52,288 bases of DNA, taken from assembly GCA_044230205.1 (NCBI GenBank), contig JBGARN010000013.1:1-52288 (forward strand), read 5' to 3'. This DNA comes from JAEUTH01 sp044230205. Its GTDB lineage: Bacteria; Bacteroidota; Bacteroidia; AKYH767-A; OLB10. The translations under genes and the position numbers were made by a program. Below the pieces are notes generated by a model. It was not told the DNA's origin, searched no databases, and saw only the letters and a list, made by a program, of their open reading frames with translations. Position 1 is the stretch's first letter; each line of letters begins with the position of its first letter. This document shows positions 41,798-50,195 of this stretch, piece by piece.

Positions 41798-44700
41798 GCT
41801 ATCGTACTTTCAGTTTTGGCTTTCATTGAAACAAAAGAATAAATAGCCGGAATAACGAATAATGTGAGAACAAGAGAAAAAAGTAACCCGCCAATAACAA
41901 CTATACCCATTGAGATACGACTTGCAGAGCCTGCACCTAATGCCAATGCAATCGGTACAGCTCCCAAAACTGTGGCCAGCGTTGTCATTAATATCGGCCT
42001 GAAACGGGCAACTGATGCTGTTAACACTGCCTGTTTCATTTCAAGCCCTTTTTCGCGCTGTTGATTGGCAAATTCAACTATTAGAATTCCGTTTTTAGTT
42101 ACCAGCCCAATCAACATAATTATTCCGATCTGGCTGAAAATATTTAATGTTTGATCAAACATCCATAATGAAATAAGTGCTCCTGCAATAGCTAGTGGTA
42201 CTGTAATCATTATGATCAACGGATCGATAAAACTTTCGAATTGAGCTGCAAGCACCAGGTAAATAAGCATTAGCGCCAGCATAAAAGCAAAAAGAATATT
42301 AGAAGAACTTTCAGCAAAATCGCGTGATGGGCCGCTTAATGCAGTGCTGAAGGAATTATCAAGCACCTTGGCAGCAATTTTATCCATCTCGTTAATGCCA
42401 TCTCCAATAGTTTTTCCGGGTGCAAGTCCGGCTGAAACTGTGGCAGAAGTATAACGGTTGAAATGGTATAATTGAGGAGGCCGGCTTTCTTCAGTTACCT
42501 GTATTACATTATCAAGTTGTATAAGCTCATTACTGGTGTTACGTATATAAATTGACTTAAGGTCAAGTGGTTCATCACGATTGGAACGATCAAATTGTCC
42601 GATAACCTGGTATTGCTTGCCATTCATGTTAAAATAGCTGAAACGCTGCCCGCTGAATGCCAGTTGTAACGTTTGGGCTATATCCATTACATTAACGCCA
42701 AGGCTGCGTGCTTTTTCGCGGTCAATGGTTACTGAAAGCTCAGGCTTATTAAATTTAAGATTAACATCACTTCCCTGGAAAACCGGGTTAGAATTAACCT
42801 CCTCCATAAACTTAGGTAGCTTTTCGCGAAGCTTTTCAAAATTAGGTGCCTGAAGCACAAACTGTACCGGCAAGCCAATGCGTGCCCCACCTGTTGCTGC
42901 AGAAAGTGTTTGCTCCTGCAAAACTAAAACACGTGCTTCAGTAAACCGTTTTACCTGCGAGGTAAGATAATCGGCAATTTGCTGCTGTGTTCTTTTTCGT
43001 TCTGATGGTTCGCACAACACCAAGCGCACAAAACCAGTATTAACTGCGCCTGAACCGGTGAAGCCGGGTGCAGTTACAGTAAGACAAACTTTTTTTTCAG
43101 GTACGGAGTCCTGTATGAATTGTGAAAGCTTATCCATAATATTGTTGGTGTACTCATAGGATGAACCTTCAGGTGCAATAATTGACATACGTATTGAACT
43201 TCGATCATCCAGCGGTGCAAGTTCAGATTGAAGGTTGGTACCAATCAGGTAAATCAACCCAAACGACACTATTATTATAACTACTGCCCACCAGCGCCTG
43301 AGCATAAATTTCTCAAGCAGATTTTTATAAAAATAATTCAACGCCTCAAAAAAGGGTTCCGTTTTTAAATAAAACCAGGTGTGCTTTTGATTTTTGTTCA
43401 ACAATTTTGCATTCAGCATGGGCGTTAGTGAAAGCGAAACAAACGCTGAAATTAAAACTGCACCAGCAATTACAACTCCGAATTCACGAAAGAGTCTTCC
43501 AACAAACCCCTGCATAAATATTACCGGAAGAAAAACCGCAGCAAGTGTTATTGATGTGGAAACTACAGCAAAAAATATTTCATTAGAACCTTTAAATGCT
43601 GCTTCACGTGCATTCATACCACGTTCCACTTTTTTATAAATATTTTCGGTTACCACTATTCCATCATCGACAACCAACCCTGTAGCCAGCACAATTGCCA
43701 GCAATGTTAAAACATTGACAGAAAAACCGGCCACGTACATAATAAAAAATGCACCTACTAATGAAACCGGAATATCAATTAACGGACGTACGGCAATTAT
43801 CCATTCGCGGAAAAAAAGGTAGATAATAAGTATTACAAGTACTATTGCAATAAGAAGTGTTTCTTTAACTTCATTCACTGATTGCCGTACAAACCGAGTA
43901 TTATCAAGCGCAATATCCAGGTGATAATCATCCGGAATTTCTTTTTTAATCTTTTCAACCCGCTTATAAAACTCATCAGCAATTTCTAAATAATTGGCTC
44001 CTGGTTGAGGTAGCAAAGCAACAGCTACCATTGGTGTACCCGATTGCTTTAATATAGTTTCCTCATTTTCGGGCCCAAGGTTAGCATAACCAATATCACT
44101 TAACCGTATTAAATTCTCGCCTTCAGCTTTAATAATAAGATTGTTAAACTCTTCTTCGTTCTGCATTTTGCCTTCAGTACGCACTGTAAGTTCAGTGGTA
44201 TTCCCGGCAATTTTTCCTGAAGGCAGCTCAACATTTTCATTTCGCAATGCATTAATTACATCAAGCGGTGTTAGTTTAAATGCTGCCAGCTTATCAGGTA
44301 TCATCCAAATACGCATGGCATATTTTTTCTGTCCCCAGATCTGAACATTGCTCACTCCCGGAATAGTTTGCAATCGTTCGGCTATTACATTTTCAGCATA
44401 ATCGCTTACTTCAAGCTGGTTTTTAGTATCGCTTTGAATGGTTAAGGATAATATAGCATCTGAGTTGGCATCTGACTTGGTAACGACAGGTGGTGCATCA
44501 ATATCCTGTGGCAATTGCCTTATGGCCTGCGAAACTTTATCTCTTACATCATTTGCCGCAGCTTCAAGGTTGGCATCAAGGTTAAATTCAACAGTTATGT
44601 TGCTCGAACCCAAATTACTTGATGATGCAATAGTGCGCACACCTTCAATTCCGTTTATTGCTTTTTCAAGTGGTTCAGTAATTTGTGATTCAACCACCTC

Positions 44701-44868
44701 AGCATTAGCACCTGTATAACCTGTCCGTACAGTAATTACCGGAGGGTCAATAGATGGAAACTCGCGAACGCCCAAAAACTTAAATCCTATTACACCAAAC
44801 AGGGTAATAGTAACCGACATAACAATGGCAAGTACCGGACGATTTATGCTTATGGAAGAAAGACTCAC
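41794..44868 (-). CDS. RND-family efflux pump (HAE1/AcrB type)
   Basis: 1024 residues, the usual length. Signatures: the start SISINRPVLAIVMSVTITLFGVIGF, GEREFPSIDPP-like LGVREFPSIDPPVI, and the proton-relay Asp pair in GLVVDDGIVVTENIYKK, consistent with a hydrophobe/amphiphile exporter rather than a heavy-metal (CzcA) pump. About 12 membrane segments. It works with the adaptor gene upstream (34-base gap) and TolC downstream (4-base overlap). Substrates cannot be inferred. Confidence 0.95.
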   Translation of the reverse strand: MSLSSISINRPVLAIVMSVTITLFGVIGFKFLGVREFPSIDPPVITVRTGYTGANAEVVESQITEPLEKAINGIEGVRTIASSSNLGSSNITVEFNLDANLEAAANDVRDKVSQAIRQLPQDIDAPPVVTKSDANSDAILSLTIQSDTKNQLEVSDYAENVIAERLQTIPGVSNVQIWGQKKYAMRIWMIPDKLAAFKLTPLDVINALRNENVELPSGKIAGNTTELTVRTEGKMQNEEEFNNLIIKAEGENLIRLSDIGYANLGPENEETILKQSGTPMVAVALLPQPGANYLEIADEFYKRVEKIKKEIPDDYHLDIALDNTRFVRQSVNEVKETLLIAIVLVILIIYLFFREWIIAVRPLIDIPVSLVGAFFIMYVAGFSVNVLTLLAIVLATGLVVDDGIVVTENIYKKVERGMNAREAAFKGSNEIFFAVVSTSITLAAVFLPVIFMQGFVGRLFREFGVVIAGAVLISAFVSLSLTPMLNAKLLNKNQKHTWFYLKTEPFFEALNYFYKNLLEKFMLRRWWAVVIIIVSFGLIYLIGTNLQSELAPLDDRSSIRMSIIAPEGSSYEYTNNIMDKLSQFIQDSVPEKKVCLTVTAPGFTGSGAVNTGFVRLVLCEPSERKRTQQQIADYLTSQVKRFTEARVLVLQEQTLSAATGGARIGLPVQFVLQAPNFEKLREKLPKFMEEVNSNPVFQGSDVNLKFNKPELSVTIDREKARSLGVNVMDIAQTLQLAFSGQRFSYFNMNGKQYQVIGQFDRSNRDEPLDLKSIYIRNTSNELIQLDNVIQVTEESRPPQLYHFNRYTSATVSAGLAPGKTIGDGINEMDKIAAKVLDNSFSTALSGPSRDFAESSSNILFAFMLALMLIYLVLAAQFESFIDPLIIMITVPLAIAGALISLWMFDQTLNIFSQIGIIMLIGLVTKNGILIVEFANQQREKGLEMKQAVLTASVARFRPILMTTLATVLGAVPIALALGAGSASRISMGIVVIGGLLFSLVLTLFVIPAIYSFVSMKAKTESTIA

Positions 44869-44902
44869 GTTAGATAAAATATGAAAGCATTAAATTATAC
44901 CA

Positions 44903-45970
44903 TCAGTTAACAATTATATTCACCGGCATATCAGGTTTTAATGACATTATTCCGGTTATTATTAAAGTATCTCCCGGGCTTATTCCTTCTGTTACCTGTA
45001 TCCGGTCTTCAGTTCGGTTTTCTGTTTTTATTTCAAATGATTTTGCTACTCCATCTTTATACAAAAAAACTTTCTGACCTTTTAAAACAGGAATTACTGC
45101 TTGTGTAGGAATAAGCATGGCATTATCCTGTTGCTTCAGCGGCAATTCAATTCTAATAAAAGCACCAGGAATTAAAAGTTCATTGCTGTTATTACTTAAA
45201 GCTCTTACCTGTAAGCTGCGCGTTGAAGGATCAATCTTAGGTTCTATTGCATAGATCTTACCTTTATAGATGCGATTATTCTCTTCTGTCCGAAATGAAA
45301 ATTCTTCGCCTACAGCAATTTTATCCGCATACTTTTCCGGAATTGTAAAATCAATTTTAACAGGATTAATATTCTGAACTGATGCAATGCGGCTTGCAGG
45401 GGTTACATAACTTCCTTCGCTTACATAGCGTAAACCAATTATCCCGCTAAAGGGAGCCCTAATTTCAGTTTTTGATAGCGAGGTTAAAATAAGTTCACGG
45501 TCTGCTTTAAGCGTATTAAGCTGATTGAGTATGATGTCATACTCTTCTCTGCTTGTGGCATTTAGTTCAAACAACTTTTTCTGCCGTGCCTCCTGATCTT
45601 CAAGTAGCTTAACCTGGAGATTGATTTTTTGCAATTGCGCTTTGAGATCTTCATCATAAATCTTAATAAGCAAATCGCCTTTTGCAACATGGCTGCCCTC
45701 TAAAAAATATATTTTTATAATCCGTCCCGAAGTTTCTGCCTTAAGCTCTACCTCGTCATAAGCCATAATTGAGCCTGTAGCCCTTACGGCAGTAGAGAAC
45801 ATTTCTGCCTTCACTATTACTCCTTTTAAGGTTGGTTTGCCGGGCTTTTGATTTCCCGCTGAATTTGAAACAGCACTCTTCGGCTTTATTACCAACCTTG
45901 TCGCCAAAAAGAAAGCAATTGCTGCTATACACAAAAACAATAGAATTTTTAAAACAGTACCGCTTCTCAT
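44903..45970 (-). CDS. RND efflux adaptor (membrane fusion protein)
   Basis: 355 residues. An N-terminal membrane anchor (VLKILLFLCIAAIAFFLATRLVI), the lipoyl-like half motifs (AETSGRIIKIYFLEGSHVAKGDLLIKI and IRAPFSGIIGLRYVSEGSYV) around a helical hairpin (85-150), then beta-barrel and C-terminal domains. It links the pump to TolC in the periplasm. First gene of the four-gene operon. Confidence 0.93.
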   Translation of the reverse strand: MRSGTVLKILLFLCIAAIAFFLATRLVIKPKSAVSNSAGNQKPGKPTLKGVIVKAEMFSTAVRATGSIMAYDEVELKAETSGRIIKIYFLEGSHVAKGDLLIKIYDEDLKAQLQKINLQVKLLEDQEARQKKLFELNATSREEYDIILNQLNTLKADRELILTSLSKTEIRAPFSGIIGLRYVSEGSYVTPASRIASVQNINPVKIDFTIPEKYADKIAVGEEFSFRTEENNRIYKGKIYAIEPKIDPSTRSLQVRALSNNSNELLIPGAFIRIELPLKQQDNAMLIPTQAVIPVLKGQKVFLYKDGVAKSFEIKTENRTEDRIQVTEGISPGDTLIITGIMSLKPDMPVNIIVN

Positions 45971-46315
45971 TTAAAAATTAATTACAACAATGATAAATAA
46001 GTATTTTAATAAATTTAATCTGACCATTTATTTACTGAGATTTAACATGATAATATTACATAAATCAGCTTCAACCCAGCTTTTAATAACACCTAAATAA
46101 ATTGAAAACGGCATCTGTTTTCGGACAAATAAAATGGGATATAGGTAAACTAAAAACAAAGTTGCCGTTAAATAAGTAAGCCCTACCATTTGCTCAACTT
46201 AATATTGCATAAGATTAATCTTCTATTTTATTTACTCCCGCAATTCAATTATAACCGAGTTAAAACACTAATTTTTTTCTAAAAGCGTAGTCTTGGGGGC
46301 CTACGCTTTTTTCAT
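45971..46315. other. Intergenic stretch with one terminator
   Basis: 345 bases, holding the promoter side of the RND operon at its left end and a terminator at its right end. No gene seen. Confidence 0.5.
46281..46312 (-). terminator. Terminator after the mutarotase gene
   Basis: Perfect 10-bp stem AAAAGCGTAG / CTACGCTTTT with a 10-base G-rich loop. On the minus strand it lies just past the mutarotase stop (46316) and is followed by T-rich bases. Confidence 0.85.
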
Positions 46316-46660
46316 TTAATGTTTTACAGAACTGAATTCAAAAATCTTTTGCATAAGCATCCATTTTACTCCCTTGCCGGCATGAGGTAATCCTTGCTGA
46401 TATTTCCACATCATTTGTTCCCACTCCATCACCTTTTCGTTGGACTGGTCAAGTTGTTGCTTTCTTTCAAATGAAAAGTCATTGTCTGTTTCCATTATCA
46501 TGAAAAGCCTGTTAGCAGTTCTGTAAATTTCCATTTGTATAATTCCTGAATCAGCAATATTCTTTAAAACTTCAGGCCACACTTTTTGATGATGATTTTC
46601 ATATTCCTCAATCAGTTTTTCGTTATCAACCAGATCGAGCGCAAGACAATAGAGTTTCAT
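46316..46660 (-). CDS. L-rhamnose/L-fucose-type mutarotase (COG3254)
   Basis: 114 residues. Motifs: YCLALDLVDNEKLIEEYENHHQKVWPEVLKNIADSGIIQMEIYRTANRLFMIMETDNDFS and the W-rich end MEWEQMMWKYQQGLP. This is the RhaM family, which interconverts sugar anomers. The neighbour is a fucose-type permease (63 bases upstream on the same strand), so L-fucose is the more likely sugar, by context only. Confidence 0.85.
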   Translation of the reverse strand: MKLYCLALDLVDNEKLIEEYENHHQKVWPEVLKNIADSGIIQMEIYRTANRLFMIMETDNDFSFERKQQLDQSNEKVMEWEQMMWKYQQGLPHAGKGVKWMLMQKIFEFSSVKH

Positions 46661-46723
46661 TGATGCAATTGTTTTAGAGTTTGTGAGAACAGATTAAAAA
46701 TAGTTAAACAGAGTTTTAATGTT

Positions 46724-47992
46724 TTATGCAGATTTTGTAGTTACTGAGTCAACCGCTTTATAACCTCTCCATCCAAAAATAAATACCACTAAGAAACATA
46801 AGAGAGGAATGGCATAAGCAAGTTTAATTGAATTCAATTGATCTGAGATTTTTCCCATTATAACCGGAATTACAGCGCCACCAACTATCGACATTATAAT
46901 AAGGGATGACCCCGGCTTCGTATCGCTCCCTAAATCCTTAATGCTTAAAGAGAATATGGTAGGAAACATAATGGACATAAAAAATTCAACGCTCATTAAT
47001 GCATACACTGATGGCATCCCTTTTAAAAATATCGCAACAGCTATCAGTATTATGTTGCAAAGAGCATATATGCTCAATAATTTATGGGGATTTATTAATT
47101 GCATAAGCCATGTACCAATGAACCTGCCTGACATGAATAATAACAAAGCCACTGACAAATAATATGCGGCCTGTTGTTCTTCGATCTGCGCAGTTTGATT
47201 AAGAAACCTGATAAAAAAACTTCCCACTCCTACCTGCGCACCTACGTAAAAGAATTGGGCAAACATACCATTGACTAAATGACGATGTTTAAAAACATTC
47301 TTCCAATTAATCTCTCCATCATCTTCCTCCACGATATCCGGTAATCTTACGACCATAAAAACAATTGCTACTAAAAGCACAAGGCTACCTATAACCAGGT
47401 ATGGTATTTTTACGGTTGCAGCTTCAGCTAATCGAAATGCTTCAAATTGTTGGTCACTATAGTTTTTTAGCTCATCTGCATTTAAGTGATTGCCTGTAAG
47501 AATAAACAATCCGCCAATCAGGGGTGCAATAAAAGCCCCAAGTCCATTAAATGATTGTGCAAAATTAAGTCGCTGAGTTGCACTTTCAGGTTTGCCGAGA
47601 ATAGTAATATATGGATTGGCAGCTGTTTCAAGAAAAGTTAAACCACAGGCAATTATGAAAAGTGCAAAAAGAAAAAACTGAAAGGATAAAATATTTGCGG
47701 CCGGATAAAATAAAAAGGCACCACAGGAAAACAAAAGGAGTCCGGTAATAATCCCTTTTTTGTAACCAAACCGTTTCATAATTATTCCGGCAGGTATAGC
47801 CATAATAAAATAGGAAATAAAAAATGATGAATCAATAAGTGCACTTTGAAAGTCAGTTAAAGCGCATGCTTTTTTTAAATGCGGAATAAGTATAGGATTG
47901 AGGTTATGTGCAAGGGCCCAGAGAAAGAACAAACTGGTAACCATTATAAATGGAAAAAGATATTTGTTACCCTGGGTTGAAGTCTGATTCAT
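46724..47992 (-). CDS. fucP: FucP-type L-fucose:H+ symporter (MFS)
   Basis: 422 residues from the ATG at 47992 (MNQTSTQGNKYLFPFIMVTSLFFLWALAHNLNPILIPHLKKA); the frame also offers an ATG 15 codons earlier, but the leader is poor. Family features: FFLWALAHNLN, SFFISYFIMAIPAGIIMKRFGYKKGI, FLETAANPYITILG, RLNFAQSFNGLGAFIAPLIGG; 12 membrane segments. It takes up L-fucose or a related sugar with a proton. It is likely cotranscribed with the mutarotase. Confidence 0.88.
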   Translation of the reverse strand: MNQTSTQGNKYLFPFIMVTSLFFLWALAHNLNPILIPHLKKACALTDFQSALIDSSFFISYFIMAIPAGIIMKRFGYKKGIITGLLLFSCGAFLFYPAANILSFQFFLFALFIIACGLTFLETAANPYITILGKPESATQRLNFAQSFNGLGAFIAPLIGGLFILTGNHLNADELKNYSDQQFEAFRLAEAATVKIPYLVIGSLVLLVAIVFMVVRLPDIVEEDDGEINWKNVFKHRHLVNGMFAQFFYVGAQVGVGSFFIRFLNQTAQIEEQQAAYYLSVALLLFMSGRFIGTWLMQLINPHKLLSIYALCNIILIAVAIFLKGMPSVYALMSVEFFMSIMFPTIFSLSIKDLGSDTKPGSSLIIMSIVGGAVIPVIMGKISDQLNSIKLAYAIPLLCFLVVFIFGWRGYKAVDSVTTKSA

Positions 47993-48239
47993 AAATGCCT
48001 GTAAATAAAAACAATTGTTGCTATTATGTAAGTTCAATGGTAAATAATTTCATTAGAGATCTGCACACCATGCAGATTTTTGAACTACTAAATACACTTT
48101 AATTCAAAAACACAGCGGTGTTTAAAGGAATTTGCAAGAGACATACAGCTAACCGTTTTGCTTCATGCTTACCTTAATTTTTGTAATAATATTATTTCAT
48201 TATTTTTTTTTAATGTTACTCTCCGATTTGTTCAGTTAA

Positions 48240-50171
48240 ATGTTTTCAATTATGGAATTTCCTTATCAAATTAAAACACAAGAAGAATATCATAAAGCAT
48301 GGCAGCAGAGTATTTCTGATCCGGATCAATTTTGGGCAGATATTGCAAGGCATTTCAGCTGGAAGAAAAAATGGGATAAGGTGCTCCAATGGGATTTTAA
48401 ACAACCTTTAGTAAAATGGTTTGAAGGCGGCCAACTTAATATAACAGAAAACTGCCTTGACCGGCATATTGAAAAGCTAGGCAATCAGCCTGCTATTATT
48501 TGGGAACCAAATAATCCCGAAGAGCATCATCGCATGTTAACTTACAAAGAACTTTTATTTAAGGTAAAGCAGTTCTCAAATGTTCTTAAAAACAATGGTG
48601 TTAAAAAAGGCGATCGTGTTTGCATCTACATGGGAATGATACCTGAACTTGCTATTGCTGTGCTTGCATGCGCTCGCATAGGTGCAATACATTCTGTTGT
48701 TTTTGGCGGTTTTTCATCGCAATCAATTGCTGATCGTTTGCAGGATGCGCAGGCAGAATATATTATTACCTGTGACGGTGCATTTCGGGGAGCAAAGGAT
48801 ATTCCACTAAAAAGCATTATTGATGATGCGTTGATTGGTTCGCAATTTGTTAAGCGGGTTATAGTTTGCACACGAACCCGAACACCGGTAAGCATGATTA
48901 AAGGACGTGACGTGTGGTGGGAAGATGAAATTAAAATTGTTGAAACCCAGGGTAACCCCGATTGCCCTGCTGAAGTTATGAATGCCGAGGACATGCTTTT
49001 TATTCTTTATACTTCTGGTTCAACCGGAAAACCTAAAGGTGTGGTTCATACATGCGGAGGTTACATGGTATGGGCCAATTATACCTTTGTTAATGTATTT
49101 CAGTACAAGCCCGGGCAGGTACACTTCTGTACTGCTGATATTGGATGGATTACGGGTCACACCTACATCGTATATGGTCCGTTAAGCGCTGGTGCTACAT
49201 CACTAATGTTTGAGGGAATTCCTACCTGGCCTGATGCCGGAAGATTCTGGGAGATTGCTGATAAGCATCATGTCAATATATTGTATACAGCACCAACTGC
49301 TATACGAAGTTTAATGGCTTATGGTGATACACCAATTAAAGATAAAAAACTTGATTCAATTCAGATTTTAGGAACTGTTGGTGAACCCATTAATGAAGAA
49401 GCATGGCACTGGTATCATAAAAATATCGGAAAGGAAAATTGCCCGGTTGTAGATACGTGGTGGCAAACTGAAACTGGCGGAATTTTAATCTCAAACCTTG
49501 CAGGAGTAACTCCACATAAGCCTGCATATGCTACTTTACCTTTACCGGGCATACAACCGTGCCTGGTTGACGAGAATGGAAATGAGATTTTGGGTAACAA
49601 CGTAAGTGGTAATTTATGTATTAAGTTTCCATGGCCGGGTATGATTCGCACAACGTACGGGGATCATGAAAGATGTAGGTTGAATTATTTTGCCACTTAC
49701 TCCAATTTATATTTTACAGGTGATGGTTGTTTACGCGATGAACATGGCAACTATAGAATTACTGGACGTGTGGATGATGTACTAAACGTAAGCGGTCACA
49801 GAATAGGAACAGCAGAAGTTGAAAATGCCATAAATATGCATGCGGGTGTTATTGAAAGCGCAGTGGTAGGATATCCACACGACATCAAAGGACAAGGCAT
49901 TTACGCTTATGTTATTTATAACGGACATCATGGTGATTTGAACCTGGCGCGGCAGGATATCAACCTAACGGTAACCAGAATTATTGGGGCAATAGCGCGT
50001 CCAGATAAAATTCAGTTTGTAAATGGGCTACCGAAAACGAGGAGCGGAAAAATAATGCGAAGAATTTTAAGGAAAATAGCTGAAGGTGAAGTATCAAATA
50101 TTGGTGATACCACCACCTTGCTTGATCCGGCTGTGGTAGATGAAATAAAATCAGGACGGATTGAAAACTAA
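48240..50171 (+). CDS. acs: Acetyl-CoA synthetase
   Basis: 643 residues. AMP-binding motif YTSGSTGKPKG (257-267), DTWWQTETGG near 405-414, and the C-terminal GLPKTRSGKIMRR with the catalytic/acetylation-target Lys604. N-terminal sequence and length match AcsA. It makes acetyl-CoA from acetate via acetyl-AMP. ATG at 48240; an in-frame ATG at 48252 (MEFPYQ) is an alternative. It is divergent from fucP. Confidence 0.96.
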   Translation: MFSIMEFPYQIKTQEEYHKAWQQSISDPDQFWADIARHFSWKKKWDKVLQWDFKQPLVKWFEGGQLNITENCLDRHIEKLGNQPAIIWEPNNPEEHHRMLTYKELLFKVKQFSNVLKNNGVKKGDRVCIYMGMIPELAIAVLACARIGAIHSVVFGGFSSQSIADRLQDAQAEYIITCDGAFRGAKDIPLKSIIDDALIGSQFVKRVIVCTRTRTPVSMIKGRDVWWEDEIKIVETQGNPDCPAEVMNAEDMLFILYTSGSTGKPKGVVHTCGGYMVWANYTFVNVFQYKPGQVHFCTADIGWITGHTYIVYGPLSAGATSLMFEGIPTWPDAGRFWEIADKHHVNILYTAPTAIRSLMAYGDTPIKDKKLDSIQILGTVGEPINEEAWHWYHKNIGKENCPVVDTWWQTETGGILISNLAGVTPHKPAYATLPLPGIQPCLVDENGNEILGNNVSGNLCIKFPWPGMIRTTYGDHERCRLNYFATYSNLYFTGDGCLRDEHGNYRITGRVDDVLNVSGHRIGTAEVENAINMHAGVIESAVVGYPHDIKGQGIYAYVIYNGHHGDLNLARQDINLTVTRIIGAIARPDKIQFVNGLPKTRSGKIMRRILRKIAEGEVSNIGDTTTLLDPAVVDEIKSGRIEN

Positions 50172-50195
50172 TTTAAGTGAAAGTTAAAGAAGGTA

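Noticed and set aside
41794..44868. Heavy-metal (CzcA) efflux pump linked to the CxC peptide
   Set aside because: The pump's start and length are of the HAE1 type and it is 28 kb from the metal islet.
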